Positions 27,490-37,487 of a stretch of DNA of 64,000 bases are shown piece by piece. Both the position numbers and the translations under genes were made by a program. Each line of letters starts with the position of its first letter. The stretch's first letter is position 1. Under the pieces are notes generated by a model. It had not been told where the DNA came from and ran no database searches. It saw nothing but the letters and a program-made list of their open reading frames with translations. The stretch covers positions 43,132-107,131 of the forward strand of contig NZ_CYUD01000015.1 in assembly GCF_001458295.1 (NCBI RefSeq), written 5' to 3'. The DNA comes from Ruegeria denitrificans. Lineage in GTDB: Bacteria > Pseudomonadota > Alphaproteobacteria > Rhodobacterales > Rhodobacteraceae.

Positions 27490-27938
27490 AGGTACACTCC
27501 TACAGCCAGGCAGGCCAGTACGATGGCGGTCAGCGTAACACGCAGCCGCAACCACCAGGTTGGCGTCAGCTGCCAATAGGCAAAGATGGCATCCAGTACC
27601 AGAACACCGGCAAACCCGTACATCAGATTGATGCCGGCGCTAACAGGACCGCCACCGGTTTTGACAAAGGCCCACAGCGCCGGCAGAACTGACAGTACAT
27701 AACACGTCGCCGCCTTGCCGCCCGAGGTTTTGGTCGCGTACCCCCACAGAACACCAGACATGAAACTTAAGATCACCGAGCCATAGAACAGTTGAACATA
27801 CGGCCCTACAAACCGCGACCCAAACATCTGAGTACCCCAGCTGTGCAGATCATCGTTCAAATAGGTCAGTGCGCCCCAGATGAATGGGATCACCCCTGCC
27901 AGCCCAAGAAACAGCGGGGCCGTTGGAATACCTCTCAT
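27486..27938 (-). CDS. DUF3429 membrane protein
   Basis: A 150-aa membrane protein with about five hydrophobic helices, starting [23 protein letters not shown]. The pattern [12 protein letters not shown] and [15 protein letters not shown] matches DUF3429, common in alphaproteobacteria. It overlaps ispH by four bases (ATGA) and the following methyltransferase by four (GTGA). Function unknown; genomic coupling to ispH is frequent in related genomes. Confidence 0.82.
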   Translation of the reverse strand: MRGIPTAPLFLGLAGVIPFIWGALTYLNDDLHSWGTQMFGSRFVGPYVQLFYGSVILSFMSGVLWGYATKTSGGKAATCYVLSVLPALWAFVKTGGGPVSAGINLMYGFAGVLVLDAIFAYWQLTPTWWLRLRVTLTAIVLACLAVGVYL

Positions 27939-28885
27939 GCAGGCTCTCTCAGCACGCGGGGAACTTTGAATTCGACGTTTTCTGTGGCGGTTTCGACCAG
28001 CTCGACAGTCACGTCATAGTGGGCTCGAAAGGCGTCGATTACCTCGTTGACCAGTACCTCGGGTGCCGATGCCCCGGCAGTGATGGCGACTGACGAGATG
28101 CCTTCAAGGGCACGCCAGTCAATCTCGGTTGCGCGTTGCACCAGCTGCGCATAGTTGCATCCCGCGCGCGAAGCGACCTCGACCAGACGGCGCGAGTTCG
28201 ATGAGTTTGGCGCGCCCACGACCAGCAGGGCATCCGATTTCGGGGCTACGGCCTTGACGGCCTCTTGCCGGTTAGTGGTGGCGTAGCAGATGTCTTCTTT
28301 GTGCGGGCCAACGATGGCCGGGAAGCGCTGTTCCAACGCCGAGATGATGTCCTTGGTGTCATCCACCGACAGGGTGGTCTGGGTGACAAAAGCCAGCTTG
28401 CCCGGATCGCGCACTTGCACAGCGGCTACATCCTCGACCGTTTCAACAAGCAATACCTCACCATCTGGCAATTGGCCCATGGTGCCGATGGTCTCGGGGT
28501 GGCCCTTGTGGCCGATCATGATCATTTGCAATCCAGCCTCGGCGTGGCGCTGGGCTTCGACATGAACTTTGGACACCAGCGGACATGTGGCATCGACATA
28601 GATCATCTCGCGTCGCTCGGCCGTTGCCGGCACGGATTTCGGCACGCCATGGGCAGAGAAAATCACCGGGCGGTCATTGGGGCATTCGTCCAATTCCTCG
28701 ACAAACACCGCGCCCTGCGCACGCAATCCATCGACGACGAATTTGTTATGCACGATCTCGTGGCGCACATAGACCGGCGCGCCCCATTTCTGCAGCGCCA
28801 TTTCGACGATCTTGATGGCGCGGTCGACGCCAGCGCAGAACCCACGCGGGGCGGCAAGGTAAAGGGTCAGGGGGGGCTTGGTCAT
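27935..28885 (-). CDS. ispH: 4-hydroxy-3-methylbut-2-enyl diphosphate reductase
   Basis: A 316-aa iron-sulfur enzyme that makes IPP and DMAPP, the last step of the MEP isoprenoid pathway. The three Cys ligands of the 4Fe-4S cluster are in [25 protein letters not shown] and [23 protein letters not shown] sequence (GCNYAQLV). The start [11 protein letters not shown] is supported by family alignment; an in-frame upstream extension is rejected. First gene of a five-gene overlapping operon. Confidence 0.96.
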   Translation of the reverse strand: MTKPPLTLYLAAPRGFCAGVDRAIKIVEMALQKWGAPVYVRHEIVHNKFVVDGLRAQGAVFVEELDECPNDRPVIFSAHGVPKSVPATAERREMIYVDATCPLVSKVHVEAQRHAEAGLQMIMIGHKGHPETIGTMGQLPDGEVLLVETVEDVAAVQVRDPGKLAFVTQTTLSVDDTKDIISALEQRFPAIVGPHKEDICYATTNRQEAVKAVAPKSDALLVVGAPNSSNSRRLVEVASRAGCNYAQLVQRATEIDWRALEGISSVAITAGASAPEVLVNEVIDAFRAHYDVTVELVETATENVEFKVPRVLREPA

Positions 28886-29004
28886 TTCACGGTCTCCATA
28901 AGGCCACAGGTAAGTCTTTTCGTGGCCTTGGTCCAGACAGGAGCTTGTCATTTCCCTGACATGAAACGGTGCTAGTCAGAAGATGTTTCAGTACCAGTTC
29001 ATAG

Positions 29005-29044
29005 TTAAAAAAGGCGCGGTCAGGATTGAATCCCTGACCGCGCC
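29005..29044 (-). terminator. Intrinsic terminator after the NYN gene
   Basis: A perfect 12-bp stem (GGCGCGGTCAGG with CCTGACCGCGCC, loop of 8) followed on the minus strand by TTTTTTAAC. It lies 35 bases downstream of the NYN-gene stop and separates it from ispH. Confidence 0.92.
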
Positions 29045-29078
29045 GATTACTTCCCCCGGTTTGATAGGTGGCCGGGGA

Positions 29079-29654
29079 TTATTGCCCGCCGGCAGCCGCG
29101 ACGCTGCGCGGTTCCATCGGCATTTCACGCGGAGGCCGTCCGATTACATCGCGCAGGTCTTCCAGTTCGATAAAATTATCTGCCTGGCGGCGCAGCTCGT
29201 CCGAAATCATTGGCGGCTGGCTGCGGATGGTCGAAACAACCGAAACCCGCACGCCCTGACGCTGTAGGCTGGCAATCAGCGGGCGGAAATCCCCATCGCC
29301 CGAAAACAGCACGATATGATCAACGCGCGGTGCCAGTTCCATTGCATCGACGGTCAGTTCGATGTCCATGTTTCCTTTGACTTTCCGACGCCCCATGCTG
29401 TCGGTGTACTCTTTTGCCGGTTTCGTCACCATGGTGAAGCCATTGTAATGCAGCCAGTCAACCAAGGGACGGATCGGCGAATACTCGTCATTCTCAAGTA
29501 GCGCTGTGTAGTAGAAAGCACGAAGCATTTTGCCGCGGCGCATAAATTCTTGGCGCAGCAATTTGTAGTCGATGTCAAACCCCAGTGCTTTTGCGGCTGC
29601 ATAAAGATTCGAGCCGTCGATGAACAGCGCTAGCCGTTCGTCTTTATAAAACAT
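29079..29654 (-). CDS. NYN (LabA/DUF88) domain protein, putative RNase
   Basis: A 191-aa protein with a PIN-like NYN domain. The acidic metal-binding residues are visible: LFIDGSNLYAAAKALG (Asp), KGNMDIELTVDAME (Asp) and VLFSGDGDFRPLI (two Asp). The family includes the LabA protein and predicted endoribonucleases. A GGAAGGA site lies before the ATG at 29654. It is divergent from folK and ends in a strong terminator. Target RNA is unknown. Confidence 0.85.
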   Translation of the reverse strand: MFYKDERLALFIDGSNLYAAAKALGFDIDYKLLRQEFMRRGKMLRAFYYTALLENDEYSPIRPLVDWLHYNGFTMVTKPAKEYTDSMGRRKVKGNMDIELTVDAMELAPRVDHIVLFSGDGDFRPLIASLQRQGVRVSVVSTIRSQPPMISDELRRQADNFIELEDLRDVIGRPPREMPMEPRSVAAAGGQ

Positions 29655-29794
29655 AAATAGATCCTTCCGGTACAAACCAGCGGCATCGGGTGATAGGTGA
29701 GTGAGCTAGTAAATAATCGACGCGCTGATATGCCTATAATTAGGGCATTTAAAGTGTATCGCAAGCATGCAATTCGCCGAATATAGGGAGTTAT

Positions 29795-30364
29795 ATGAGC
29801 AATTTTTCGTCAAAAGCGGTGATTGCCCTAGGGGCAAATCTCAATTTGAGATCATTCGGGCCCAAGGTGACACTTCAAAGGGCACTTGACGCGATTTTGC
29901 GTCAGGGGGTGGTGATTCGTGCTGTCAGCCGCTTTTTTGAGACCCCTTGTTTTCCTGCCGGTGCCGGGCCGGACTACGTGAACGCTGCCGCATTGATCGA
30001 GACCGGAAAGACCCCCGGTGAGGTCCTGAAATTTCTGCACGAGGTTGAACACGAATTCGGCCGCGAGCGTGTGCAGCGCTGGGGAATGCGGACGCTGGAT
30101 CTGGATTTGGTCTGTTACGAGGATCGCGTTCTGCCGGATCGGGAGGAGTATGACCGGTGGCTGAAACTGGCGCCCGAAGATCAGAAACGGCAGGCGCCCG
30201 AGCAATTGATCCTGCCGCATCCACGCCTTCAGGACAGGGCGTTCGTGCTGGTCCCGATGGCGGATGTGGCCCCTGATTGGCGACACCCGGTGCTTGGTCG
30301 GACCGTCACCGAGATGGTCGCAGGCCTGCCCACCGAGGATGTCGAGGTCGTCACCCCTCTGTGA
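29795..30364 (+). CDS. folK: 2-amino-4-hydroxy-6-hydroxymethyldihydropteridine diphosphokinase
   Basis: A 189-aa HPPK enzyme of folate synthesis. Landmarks: VIALGANLNLRSFGPK at the N-terminus, SRFFETPCFPAG, the ATP/Mg motif WGMRTLDLDLVCYED and LPHPRLQDRAFVLVPMADVAP. Longer than E. coli FolK because of an insert around residues 115-130 (YDRWLKLAPEDQKRQAPEQ), a feature of alphaproteobacterial enzymes. A TATAAT at 29735-29740 could be its -10 box but no -35 box is evident. Confidence 0.93.
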   Translation: MSNFSSKAVIALGANLNLRSFGPKVTLQRALDAILRQGVVIRAVSRFFETPCFPAGAGPDYVNAAALIETGKTPGEVLKFLHEVEHEFGRERVQRWGMRTLDLDLVCYEDRVLPDREEYDRWLKLAPEDQKRQAPEQLILPHPRLQDRAFVLVPMADVAPDWRHPVLGRTVTEMVAGLPTEDVEVVTPL

Positions 30365-30390
30365 ATGGTGCAATTGACGCCATTTCCTGC

Positions 30391-30419
30391 TTGTCAAGGC
30401 GGGGATTCGCCCTTAGATA
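30391..30419 (+). promoter_or_regulatory. Candidate promoter of rpoZ-rsh
   Basis: TTGTCA, 17-base spacer, TAGATA, about 40 bases before the rpoZ ATG. The -35 box matches five of six consensus bases. Another TTGACG starts at 30374 but has no good -10 partner. Confidence 0.5.
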
Positions 30420-30459
30420 AACGTCTTCCTGACATGGATTCAGTAACGGAGAGCGCCCC

Positions 30460-30813
30460 ATGGCCCGCGTGACGGTTGAAGATTGCGTAGACAAGGTTCC
30501 AAACCGGTTTGAACTGGTGATGCTTGCCGCCCATCGTGCGCGCGAGATTTCCGCCGGTGCGTCGATCACCGTCGACCGTGACAACGACAAGAACCCCGTC
30601 GTGTCACTGCGCGAGATCGCGGACGAAACCCAGGGTGCCGACGACTTGCGTGAACGTCTGATCGAAGCCAACCAGACCCAGATCGAGGTGGATGAGCCGG
30701 AAGAAGATCAGATGGCTCTGCTGATGGGTGCGGAATCGGACAAACCGGCCGAGGACGACATGTCGGAAGAGAAGCTGCTGCGCGCTCTGATGGAGGCTCA
30801 AGGCCAGGGGTAA
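30460..30813 (+). CDS. rpoZ: RNA polymerase omega subunit
   Basis: A 117-aa omega subunit. The conserved N-terminal part [33 protein letters not shown] binds the beta' C-terminus; the C-terminal 50 residues form an acidic tail (EEDQMALL and AEDDMSEE) typical of alphaproteobacterial omega. It is just upstream of rsh (26-base gap), the common rpoZ-rsh pairing; omega is also part of the ppGpp-binding site on RNA polymerase. Confidence 0.96.
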   Translation: MARVTVEDCVDKVPNRFELVMLAAHRAREISAGASITVDRDNDKNPVVSLREIADETQGADDLRERLIEANQTQIEVDEPEEDQMALLMGAESDKPAEDDMSEEKLLRALMEAQGQG

Positions 30814-30839
30814 CCCCCAAACACGAAGGTGCGGACCGG

Positions 30840-32972
30840 ATGATTTCTGCTGAAGACCTGATTGCGCTGGTCCGCAACTATAATCCCAAAACCAATGCCG
30901 ACCGCATCGCCCGGGCCTATGAGTTCGGAAAGCAGATGCACGACGGTCAGTTCCGCCATTCCGGCGAACCATATTTTACCCATCCCGTGGCCGTTGCCGC
31001 CATCCTGACCGAACAGCGTCTGGATGATGCGACCATTATCACGGCTTTGTTGCACGACACGATCGAGGATACCAAAGCCAGCTATGGCAAAGTGTCCGAA
31101 CTGTTCGGGGACGAGGTCGCCAAGCTGGTCGATGGCGTTACCAAGCTGACCAACCTGCAGCTGTCCAGCCGTGAAACCAAGCAGGCGGAAAATTTTCGTA
31201 AGCTGTTCATGGCCATGTCCAAGGATTTGCGGGTCATTCTGGTCAAGCTTGCCGACCGCTTGCACAACATGCGCACGATCAAGGCGATGCGCCCTGAAAA
31301 ACAGGTGGTCAAGGCGCGCGAGACCATGGATATCTATGCGCCTCTTGCGGGCCGCATGGGTATGCAATGGATGCGTGAGGAACTGGAAGACCTTGCTTTT
31401 CGCGTCCTGAACCCGGAAGGCCGCCAGTCGATCATCCGCCGCTTTATCACCCTGCAACGCGAAACCGGCGACGTGATTCACCGGATCACCGGTGACATGC
31501 GGCATGAGCTGGAAAAGGCCGGTATCGACGCCGAGGTATTTGGACGTGCCAAGAAGCCTTATTCGATCTGGCGCAAGATGCAGGAAAAGGATCAGGGCTT
31601 TTCCCGACTGTCCGACATCTATGGTTTCCGCATCATCACCCAGACCGAGGAAGATTGCTATCGCACCCTTGGCGCGATCCACCAGCGTTGGCGCGCGGTG
31701 CCGGGACGGTTCAAGGATTATATAAGCCAGCCGAAATCGAACGGCTATCGCTCGATCCACACCACGGTGTCGGGGCGCGATGGCAAGCGGGTTGAGGTGC
31801 AGATTCGTACCCGCCAGATGCATGACGTTGCCGAAACCGGTGTTGCGGCGCATTGGTCGTATCGCGATGGTGTGCGTTCAGAAAACCCCTTCGCTGTCGA
31901 CCCCGCAAAGTGGATTGCCAACCTGACCGAACAGTTCGACAGCGAGGATGATCACGAAGATTTCCTCGAGGCCGTCAAGCTTGAGATGTATTCGGATCAG
32001 GTGTTCTGTTTCACGCCCAAAGGTGACGTGGTCAAGCTGCCGCGCGGCGCGACACCGATTGATTTTGCTTATGCCATCCACACCCGGATCGGTCATGCTT
32101 GTGTCGGTGCCAAGGTGGACGGCATTCGCGTACCGCTGTGGACCCGGATCAAGAACGGGCAGTCGGTGGACGTGATCACTGCGGATGGGCAGACCCCGCA
32201 GGTCACATGGCTTGAGATCGCAGTCACCGGCAAGGCCCGGACCGCCATTCGCCGTGCCCTGCGCGAGGTGGATCGTGAGCGATTCATCAAGCTAGGCAAG
32301 GAATTGGCGCGTTCGGGGTTCGAACACGTCGGCCGCAAAGCCACCGAAAAGGCGTTGGACACCGCCGCAAAGCACCTGCGTCTGAAAGACCGGCACGAAC
32401 TGCTAGCCCGTCTCGGCAGTGCCGAACTTACGGCGCATGAGGTGGTCAGCGCGGTCTATCCCGAACTGACCCAGGACGACGGGGACGCGATTTCCCCACG
32501 GCGCGCTGTGATAGGCCTTGAGCCGGGGCAAAAATTCGACCGTGCGCCCTGTTGTCAGCCGCTGCCGGGCGAACGCATCGTCGGTATCACGTTTCGCGGC
32601 AAGGGCGTGGTTGTGCACGCCATTGATTGCGACCGCCTGTCTGATTACGAAAGCGAACCGGATCGCTGGGTCGACCTGCACTGGCATTCGGGCACACACC
32701 CGGCCGTTTATGGGGTGACGCTGGATCTGACCATTGGCAATGACGCCGGGGTGCTGGGGCGTATTTGCACATTGATCGGTGAGAAAAAGGCCAATATCTC
32801 GAACTTGGAGTTCGTGGACCGCAAACCGGATTTTTACCGTCTTTTGATCTCCGTCGAACTGCGTGACCTTGAACAGCTGCATTCGCTGATGCTTATGCTT
32901 GAGGCGGAAAGCGATGTTGCCGCGGTAGAACGGCATCGGGATCGGGAAAAAACTGCAGTTGCGGCTGGTTGA
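30840..32972 (+). CDS. rsh: Bifunctional (p)ppGpp synthetase/hydrolase (RelA/SpoT homologue)
   Basis: A 710-aa stringent-response enzyme. The N-terminal HD hydrolase domain has the intact motif LLHDTIEDT (His72-Asp73). The synthetase domain has SDIYGFRII, CYRTLGAIHQRW and DYISQPKSNGYRSIHTTV. A TGS domain (YSDQVFCFTPKGDVVKLPRGATPIDFAYAIH) and a C-terminal ACT domain (LGRICTLIGEKKANISNLEF) follow. All catalytic parts are present, so it should both make and degrade (p)ppGpp. It is co-transcribed with rpoZ. Confidence 0.96.
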   Translation: MISAEDLIALVRNYNPKTNADRIARAYEFGKQMHDGQFRHSGEPYFTHPVAVAAILTEQRLDDATIITALLHDTIEDTKASYGKVSELFGDEVAKLVDGVTKLTNLQLSSRETKQAENFRKLFMAMSKDLRVILVKLADRLHNMRTIKAMRPEKQVVKARETMDIYAPLAGRMGMQWMREELEDLAFRVLNPEGRQSIIRRFITLQRETGDVIHRITGDMRHELEKAGIDAEVFGRAKKPYSIWRKMQEKDQGFSRLSDIYGFRIITQTEEDCYRTLGAIHQRWRAVPGRFKDYISQPKSNGYRSIHTTVSGRDGKRVEVQIRTRQMHDVAETGVAAHWSYRDGVRSENPFAVDPAKWIANLTEQFDSEDDHEDFLEAVKLEMYSDQVFCFTPKGDVVKLPRGATPIDFAYAIHTRIGHACVGAKVDGIRVPLWTRIKNGQSVDVITADGQTPQVTWLEIAVTGKARTAIRRALREVDRERFIKLGKELARSGFEHVGRKATEKALDTAAKHLRLKDRHELLARLGSAELTAHEVVSAVYPELTQDDGDAISPRRAVIGLEPGQKFDRAPCCQPLPGERIVGITFRGKGVVVHAIDCDRLSDYESEPDRWVDLHWHSGTHPAVYGVTLDLTIGNDAGVLGRICTLIGEKKANISNLEFVDRKPDFYRLLISVELRDLEQLHSLMLMLEAESDVAAVERHRDREKTAVAAG

Positions 32973-32988
32973 GAAGGGGTGATCAGGA

Positions 32989-33687
32989 GTGGTTTTCAAG
33001 CGCCGAGACCGACGCTCGCCCATTCAGATCGCTTCGGAATTCGTCTATCCGCGCGGCGGTTGGACCCGTGCCTTTCATTACGTCAAACACCGCATTCGGC
33101 GACTGCCTGATTCACCCGAACGCATCGCGCGCGGGGTCGGGGTGGGTGTGTTCACAGCCTTCACGCCGTTTTACGGGTTCCACTTCTTTATCGCAGCCCT
33201 GCTCAGCCGGATATTCAACGGCAACTTGCTGGCGTCTCTCAGCGGCACGTTTTTCGGCAACCCGCTGACTTATGTGCCCATTGGGGTTGTCTGCCTGCAA
33301 ACGGGTCATTTCCTATTGGGTGACGACTTTGAAGAGGAAGAAACCCATGGCCTAATGGACAGCTTCTTCAAGGCGTTGAGTGACTTGAAGAATAATTTCA
33401 TGGCGATGTTCACGGGCCGCGATGCCGAATGGCGCGGGCTGAGCGTGTTTTATGATGAAGTGTTCTTTCCCTATCTAATCGGTGGCATTTTTCCGGGGCT
33501 GATTGCTGGGTATATCTGCTATTACCTAAGCCTGCCAGTGGTGCGTACCTATCAGCAGCGCCGTCGCGCCCGGATCAAGGCGAAATTCGATGAAATCAAA
33601 CGTTTGGCCGAAACCAAGGCTGCCGTTCCGGTGGCAAAGCCTCTAGGCTCGGGCCGAAATTCGGGAAAGGAATCAAGCGATGTCTGA
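32989..33687 (+). CDS. DUF2062 membrane protein
   Basis: A 232-aa protein with DUF2062 features: [30 protein letters not shown], then [12 protein letters not shown], and a second pair of membrane helices ([19 protein letters not shown]). The C-terminus is basic and cytoplasmic. Start is GTG; AAGGGG lies upstream. It follows rsh by 16 bases and its stop overlaps the pdxJ start by eight bases. Function is unknown; proteins of this family often sit near cell-envelope genes. Confidence 0.85.
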   Translation: MVFKRRDRRSPIQIASEFVYPRGGWTRAFHYVKHRIRRLPDSPERIARGVGVGVFTAFTPFYGFHFFIAALLSRIFNGNLLASLSGTFFGNPLTYVPIGVVCLQTGHFLLGDDFEEEETHGLMDSFFKALSDLKNNFMAMFTGRDAEWRGLSVFYDEVFFPYLIGGIFPGLIAGYICYYLSLPVVRTYQQRRRARIKAKFDEIKRLAETKAAVPVAKPLGSGRNSGKESSDV

Positions 33688-34426
33688 CAAACACCTGCGT
33701 CTGGGCGTGAATATCGACCACGTGGCCACCGTACGCAACGCGCGTGGCGGGGCTTATCCTGATCCGCTGCGTGCTGGCAAGCTGGCCGAAGAGGCCGGGG
33801 CAGATGGCATCACCGCGCATTTGCGCGAAGATCGTCGCCATATCTCGGACGCCGATATCGACGGGCTGATGGAGGTTCTGTCGGTGCCGCTGAACTTTGA
33901 GATGGCCGCAACGCCCGAGATGCAGAAGATCGCTCTGCGCCATAAACCGCACGCGGTCTGCATTGTTCCGGAAAAGCGCGAAGAACGCACCACCGAAGGC
34001 GGGCTTGAGGTCGCCCGCGAGGAAAACAAGCTGGCCCATTATATTGCCCCTTTGCGCGAAGCAGGATGCCGGGTGTCAATCTTTATTGCGGCTGATCAAC
34101 GCCAGATCGAAGCTGCCCATCGCATCGGAGCCGAAGTGATCGAGCTGCACACCGGCGCCTATTGCGACGCCCACGCGGAAGGCCGCATGGACGAAGCGGC
34201 GCGCGAGCTGGATTCGCTAAGCGAGATGTCCGCCTTTGCCCATTCGCTGGGCCTTGAGGTTCACGCGGGCCACGGCCTGACCTATGACACGGTGCAGCCC
34301 ATTGCCGCCTTCCCCGAGGTGCGCGAACTGAACATCGGTCACTTTCTGATCGGTGAATCGATATTTCGCGGCCTTACACCGGCCATTGCCGAGATGCGCC
34401 GCCTGATGGATGAAGCGCGGGCCTGA
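33680..34426 (+). CDS. pdxJ: Pyridoxine 5'-phosphate synthase
   Basis: A 248-aa TIM-barrel enzyme making pyridoxine phosphate from DXP and aminoacetone phosphate, the deoxyxylulose-dependent vitamin B6 route. [17 protein letters not shown] opens the protein, with [22 protein letters not shown] and [11 protein letters not shown], and the phosphate-binding [13 protein letters not shown] at the end. It overlaps DUF2062 and precedes acpS with one gene between them. Confidence 0.96.
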   Translation: MSDKHLRLGVNIDHVATVRNARGGAYPDPLRAGKLAEEAGADGITAHLREDRRHISDADIDGLMEVLSVPLNFEMAATPEMQKIALRHKPHAVCIVPEKREERTTEGGLEVAREENKLAHYIAPLREAGCRVSIFIAADQRQIEAAHRIGAEVIELHTGAYCDAHAEGRMDEAARELDSLSEMSAFAHSLGLEVHAGHGLTYDTVQPIAAFPEVRELNIGHFLIGESIFRGLTPAIAEMRRLMDEARA

Positions 34427-34465
34427 TCTGCGTTTACAAACAACGTCGGATGAAGAGGTAATGCC

Positions 34466-35443
34466 ATGAAAGCAATTGCATATCGTAACTTTGGCTCGGC
34501 GGAAGACGTGCTTGAACTGATCGACACGCCCGATCCAGTGGCTGGACCGGGTGAGGTTGTGGTTCAAATCAAAGCTACGGGGATCAATCCATCGGATGTT
34601 AAGTTGCGGGGTGGTGCACGGCCCGGGGCGGTCATGCAGTACCCCCTTGTCATTCCACACTCGGATGGTGCCGGAGTGATTGTGTCTGTTGGCCCAGGCG
34701 TCGACCCGGATCGGGTTGGTGAAAGGGTCTGGATCTGGAACGGCCAGTGGCAACGCGCGTTCGGAACCGCTGCCGAGTATATCTCTTTGCCGTCAGTACA
34801 GGCTGTGACTCTGCCTGGCACCACCAGTTTTGCGGAAGCTGCGTGCTTTGGAATTCCGGCAATGACCGCATGGTTTGCCTTGTATGCTGACGGGCCGATC
34901 GCGGACAAAACAATCCTGGTGACCGGAGGGGCGGGAACTGTAGGGCGCTACGCTTGTCAGATGGCTGCGCTTGGCGGTGCTCGGGTCATCACCACGGTTA
35001 GTTCACAAGAAAAAGCAGCGCACTCTGGTGCAAGTGAGATTGTGAATTACCGCACCGAAAACGTTGCCGATGCCGTGTTGGACATGACTGATGGCGCGGG
35101 CGTAGATCGCATTGTCGAAGTGGATTTTGCGGCTAATCAGGATGCATCGCTGGCACTGATCCGGCCGGGCGGCACCATCGCCAGCTATTCATCCGTGTCT
35201 CAGATGCGCCCCGAGCTGGATTTCTACGGCTTCATGTTCAAGAACATTCGCCTGCATATGTTGATTGTCTACCAACTGGATGCGCTTGCGCGACGCCGCG
35301 GCGAAGCTCAACTGAGTGAATGGTTGGAACAGCGGGCATTGAGCCATGCGGTCGTGTTTGGTGGGCAATTGGCCGATGCCGCCCTCGCTCACAAATTGGT
35401 TGAATCAGGTGACAAGTTAGGCACCGTGGTTTTGGAGGTGTGA
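34466..35443 (+). CDS. Zinc-free quinone oxidoreductase (MDR superfamily)
   Basis: A 325-aa NADPH:quinone reductase-like protein. GroES-like N-terminal half ([16 protein letters not shown]) and a Rossmann domain with [21 protein letters not shown], the NADPH loop. There are no zinc-ligand Cys, as expected for quinone reductases. It lies between pdxJ and acpS, which are normally adjacent, so it may be an insertion into the cluster. The acpS GTG is one base after its stop. Substrate unknown. Confidence 0.85.
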   Translation: MKAIAYRNFGSAEDVLELIDTPDPVAGPGEVVVQIKATGINPSDVKLRGGARPGAVMQYPLVIPHSDGAGVIVSVGPGVDPDRVGERVWIWNGQWQRAFGTAAEYISLPSVQAVTLPGTTSFAEAACFGIPAMTAWFALYADGPIADKTILVTGGAGTVGRYACQMAALGGARVITTVSSQEKAAHSGASEIVNYRTENVADAVLDMTDGAGVDRIVEVDFAANQDASLALIRPGGTIASYSSVSQMRPELDFYGFMFKNIRLHMLIVYQLDALARRRGEAQLSEWLEQRALSHAVVFGGQLADAALAHKLVESGDKLGTVVLEV

Positions 35444-35444
35444 C

Positions 35445-35864
35445 GTGATCCTTGGTGTTGGCACAGATCTTGCGAATATCGAACGCATTCAGGGCACGCT
35501 TGACCGGTTCGGTGACCGGTTCCGCAATCGTGTCTTCACCGAGACTGAACAGGCGAAAGCCGAGCGCCGGCGCGACACCGCAGGTACCTATGCTAAACGC
35601 TGGGCCGCGAAAGAAGCGTGCTCCAAGGCGCTGGGCACCGGGTTGGCCATGGGTATCGCCTGGAAGGATATGTCTGTTACCAATCTGCGTACTGGCCAGC
35701 CGGTGATGCATGTCACGGGATGGGCAGCGGACCGGCTGAAAGAGATGACGCCCGATGGGCATGAGGCGATCATCCATGTCACGCTGACGGACGACCACCC
35801 CTGGGCACAGGCCTTCGTGGTGATCGAAGCCCGCCCGCTTCAAGAACGCGCCGCGCAGCCTTGA
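35445..35864 (+). CDS. acpS: Holo-[acyl-carrier-protein] synthase
   Basis: A 139-aa phosphopantetheinyl transferase that activates acyl carrier protein. The Mg-binding residues are in [12 protein letters not shown] (Asp8) and [14 protein letters not shown] (Glu); [12 protein letters not shown] is the usual linker. Start is GTG. Fifty-seven bases separate it from lepB. Normal family length. Confidence 0.95.
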   Translation: MILGVGTDLANIERIQGTLDRFGDRFRNRVFTETEQAKAERRRDTAGTYAKRWAAKEACSKALGTGLAMGIAWKDMSVTNLRTGQPVMHVTGWAADRLKEMTPDGHEAIIHVTLTDDHPWAQAFVVIEARPLQERAAQP

Positions 35865-35921
35865 CTTGCCCCCGTCGGCCCCGCATGTAGCACCCCAACA
35901 ACCAAAGGACCGGAGAGCAGT

Positions 35922-36761
35922 ATGGCCGAGGACGTCAAAACCGGAAATCCCGTGTGGGAGACGATCAAAACCATCGTCTACGCCCTACTGATCGCAGGTG
36001 TTTTCCGTACCTTGTTCTTTCAGCCGTTTTGGATTCCGTCCGGTTCGATGAAACAGACCCTGCTGATCGGGGATTTCCTGTTCGTCAACAAGATGGCCTA
36101 TGGCTATTCCTATGCCTCGTGCCCCAGCCTGATTATCCCCAGCGTTGGCCTGAACATCGACGCCGAAGATGTTTGTGGCTGGATGCAAAGCGATGACAAC
36201 AGCCGTATCCTGGGCGGCGATCCCGAACGCGGCGACGTCATTGTTTTCCGTCATCCGGTCACCGGTCGCGACTATATCAAGCGACTGATCGGCCTGCCGG
36301 GTGACCGCATTCAGGTCCGCGAAGGGCAGATCATCCTGAACGGCACTCTGGTGCCGCAACAGCCTGATGGCGTCTTTACCGAAACCGCCGAACCGCAGGG
36401 TCCACAACGTCTGCGTCCACGCTGCGAGAACGGTCCCGTCGGCATTGGCGGCGTCTGCGAAAAGACCCGTCTGATCGAAACCCTGCCCAATGGCGTTTCA
36501 TACGATGTGCTCAACATCGGCAATCAGGGATCGGACAACACCGGTATCTATACCGTACCCGAAGGGCATTATTTCTTCATGGGTGACAATCGCGACAATT
36601 CCAGCGATAGCCGCCTGCCGCAATCCGCCGGGGGCGTCGGGTATGTGCCCTACGACAACCTGATCGGTCGCGCTGATCGGATCATGTTCTCTTCTGCGGG
36701 CCGGTCGATGCTGTTCTTCTGGACCTGGCGCGGTGACCGCTTCTTTAAGGCGGTCAATTGA
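35922..36761 (+). CDS. lepB: Signal peptidase I
   Basis: A 279-aa membrane-bound signal peptidase. An N-terminal hydrophobic segment ([19 protein letters not shown], about 14-32) anchors it. The catalytic Ser42 is in [14 protein letters not shown] and the Lys120 is in [24 protein letters not shown] is the conserved box E. An insert of about 60 residues between boxes C and D ([18 protein letters not shown]...) carries two Cys. It overlaps rnc by four bases. Confidence 0.96.
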   Translation: MAEDVKTGNPVWETIKTIVYALLIAGVFRTLFFQPFWIPSGSMKQTLLIGDFLFVNKMAYGYSYASCPSLIIPSVGLNIDAEDVCGWMQSDDNSRILGGDPERGDVIVFRHPVTGRDYIKRLIGLPGDRIQVREGQIILNGTLVPQQPDGVFTETAEPQGPQRLRPRCENGPVGIGGVCEKTRLIETLPNGVSYDVLNIGNQGSDNTGIYTVPEGHYFFMGDNRDNSSDSRLPQSAGGVGYVPYDNLIGRADRIMFSSAGRSMLFFWTWRGDRFFKAVN

Positions 36762-37438
36762 AGCTGTCAGCCGAGATAAAAGCGTTTCAGCGGCGATTGG
36801 GGTATGAGTTTGGCAACCCCGAACTACTGGTGCGTGCGCTGACCCATGGGTCGGTTTCGTCGTCGACCCGTCCCGACAACCAGCGGCTGGAGTTTCTGGG
36901 CGATCGCGTATTAGGGCTGGTCATGGCGACGGCTCTGTTGGAGGCCGATAAAAAGGCATCCGAAGGCCAGCTTGCCCCACGTTTCAATGCGCTGGTCCGC
37001 AAAGAGGCTTGCGCCGATGTGGCCCGACAGATCGACTTGGGTGCGGTGCTGAAACTTGGCCGGTCCGAGATGCTGTCTGGTGGCCGCCGGAAACAAGCCC
37101 TGCTGGGCGACGCGATGGAGGCCGTTATCGCCGCGATCTACCGCGATGCGGGGTTCGAAGCTGCGCGTGACGTGATCCTGGCGCTTTGGGGTGATCGTGT
37201 TCACACGGTCGAAGCGGATGCGCGCGACGCTAAAACCTCGCTACAGGAATGGGCGCAGGCGCGGGGGCAGAAGCCCCCGTCATATGTCGAGATTAAGCGC
37301 AGCGGCCCGGATCATGCTCCTGTCTTCACCATCGCAGCTCGCCTGCAGGACGGAACCGAGGCACAAGCAACGGCAGGTTCAAAACGTCAGGCGGAGCAGG
37401 CCGCGGCCAAGGCGCTGTTGGACGAATTGCCAAAGTAG
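36758..37438 (+). CDS. rnc: Ribonuclease III
   Basis: A 226-aa dsRNA endonuclease. The catalytic signature [12 protein letters not shown] is at residues 41-52, and the C-terminal dsRNA-binding domain ends with [18 protein letters not shown]. The start is TTG, overlapping the lepB stop (ATTGA), which supports it. In many alphaproteobacteria era follows directly; here a multicopper oxidase gene on the other strand separates them. Confidence 0.95.
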   Translation: MKLSAEIKAFQRRLGYEFGNPELLVRALTHGSVSSSTRPDNQRLEFLGDRVLGLVMATALLEADKKASEGQLAPRFNALVRKEACADVARQIDLGAVLKLGRSEMLSGGRRKQALLGDAMEAVIAAIYRDAGFEAARDVILALWGDRVHTVEADARDAKTSLQEWAQARGQKPPSYVEIKRSGPDHAPVFTIAARLQDGTEAQATAGSKRQAEQAAAKALLDELPK

Positions 37439-37471
37439 CGCGCAATCAAGGGCGAGGGGGCTGAGTGTCGA

Positions 37472-37486
37472 ATTGGCTACGCCAAT
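37472..37486. other. Short hairpin between convergent rnc and multicopper oxidase
   Basis: ATTGGC-TAC-GCCAAT, a perfect 6-bp stem with a 3-base loop, lies between the ends of rnc and the multicopper oxidase. No T-run follows in either direction, so it is at best a weak terminator or an mRNA 3'-end structure. Confidence 0.35.
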
Positions 37487-37487
37487 C

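Noticed and set aside
30798..31853. A 351-codon minus-strand frame opposite rsh
   Set aside because: Covers the rsh coding region; composition is that of an antisense shadow.
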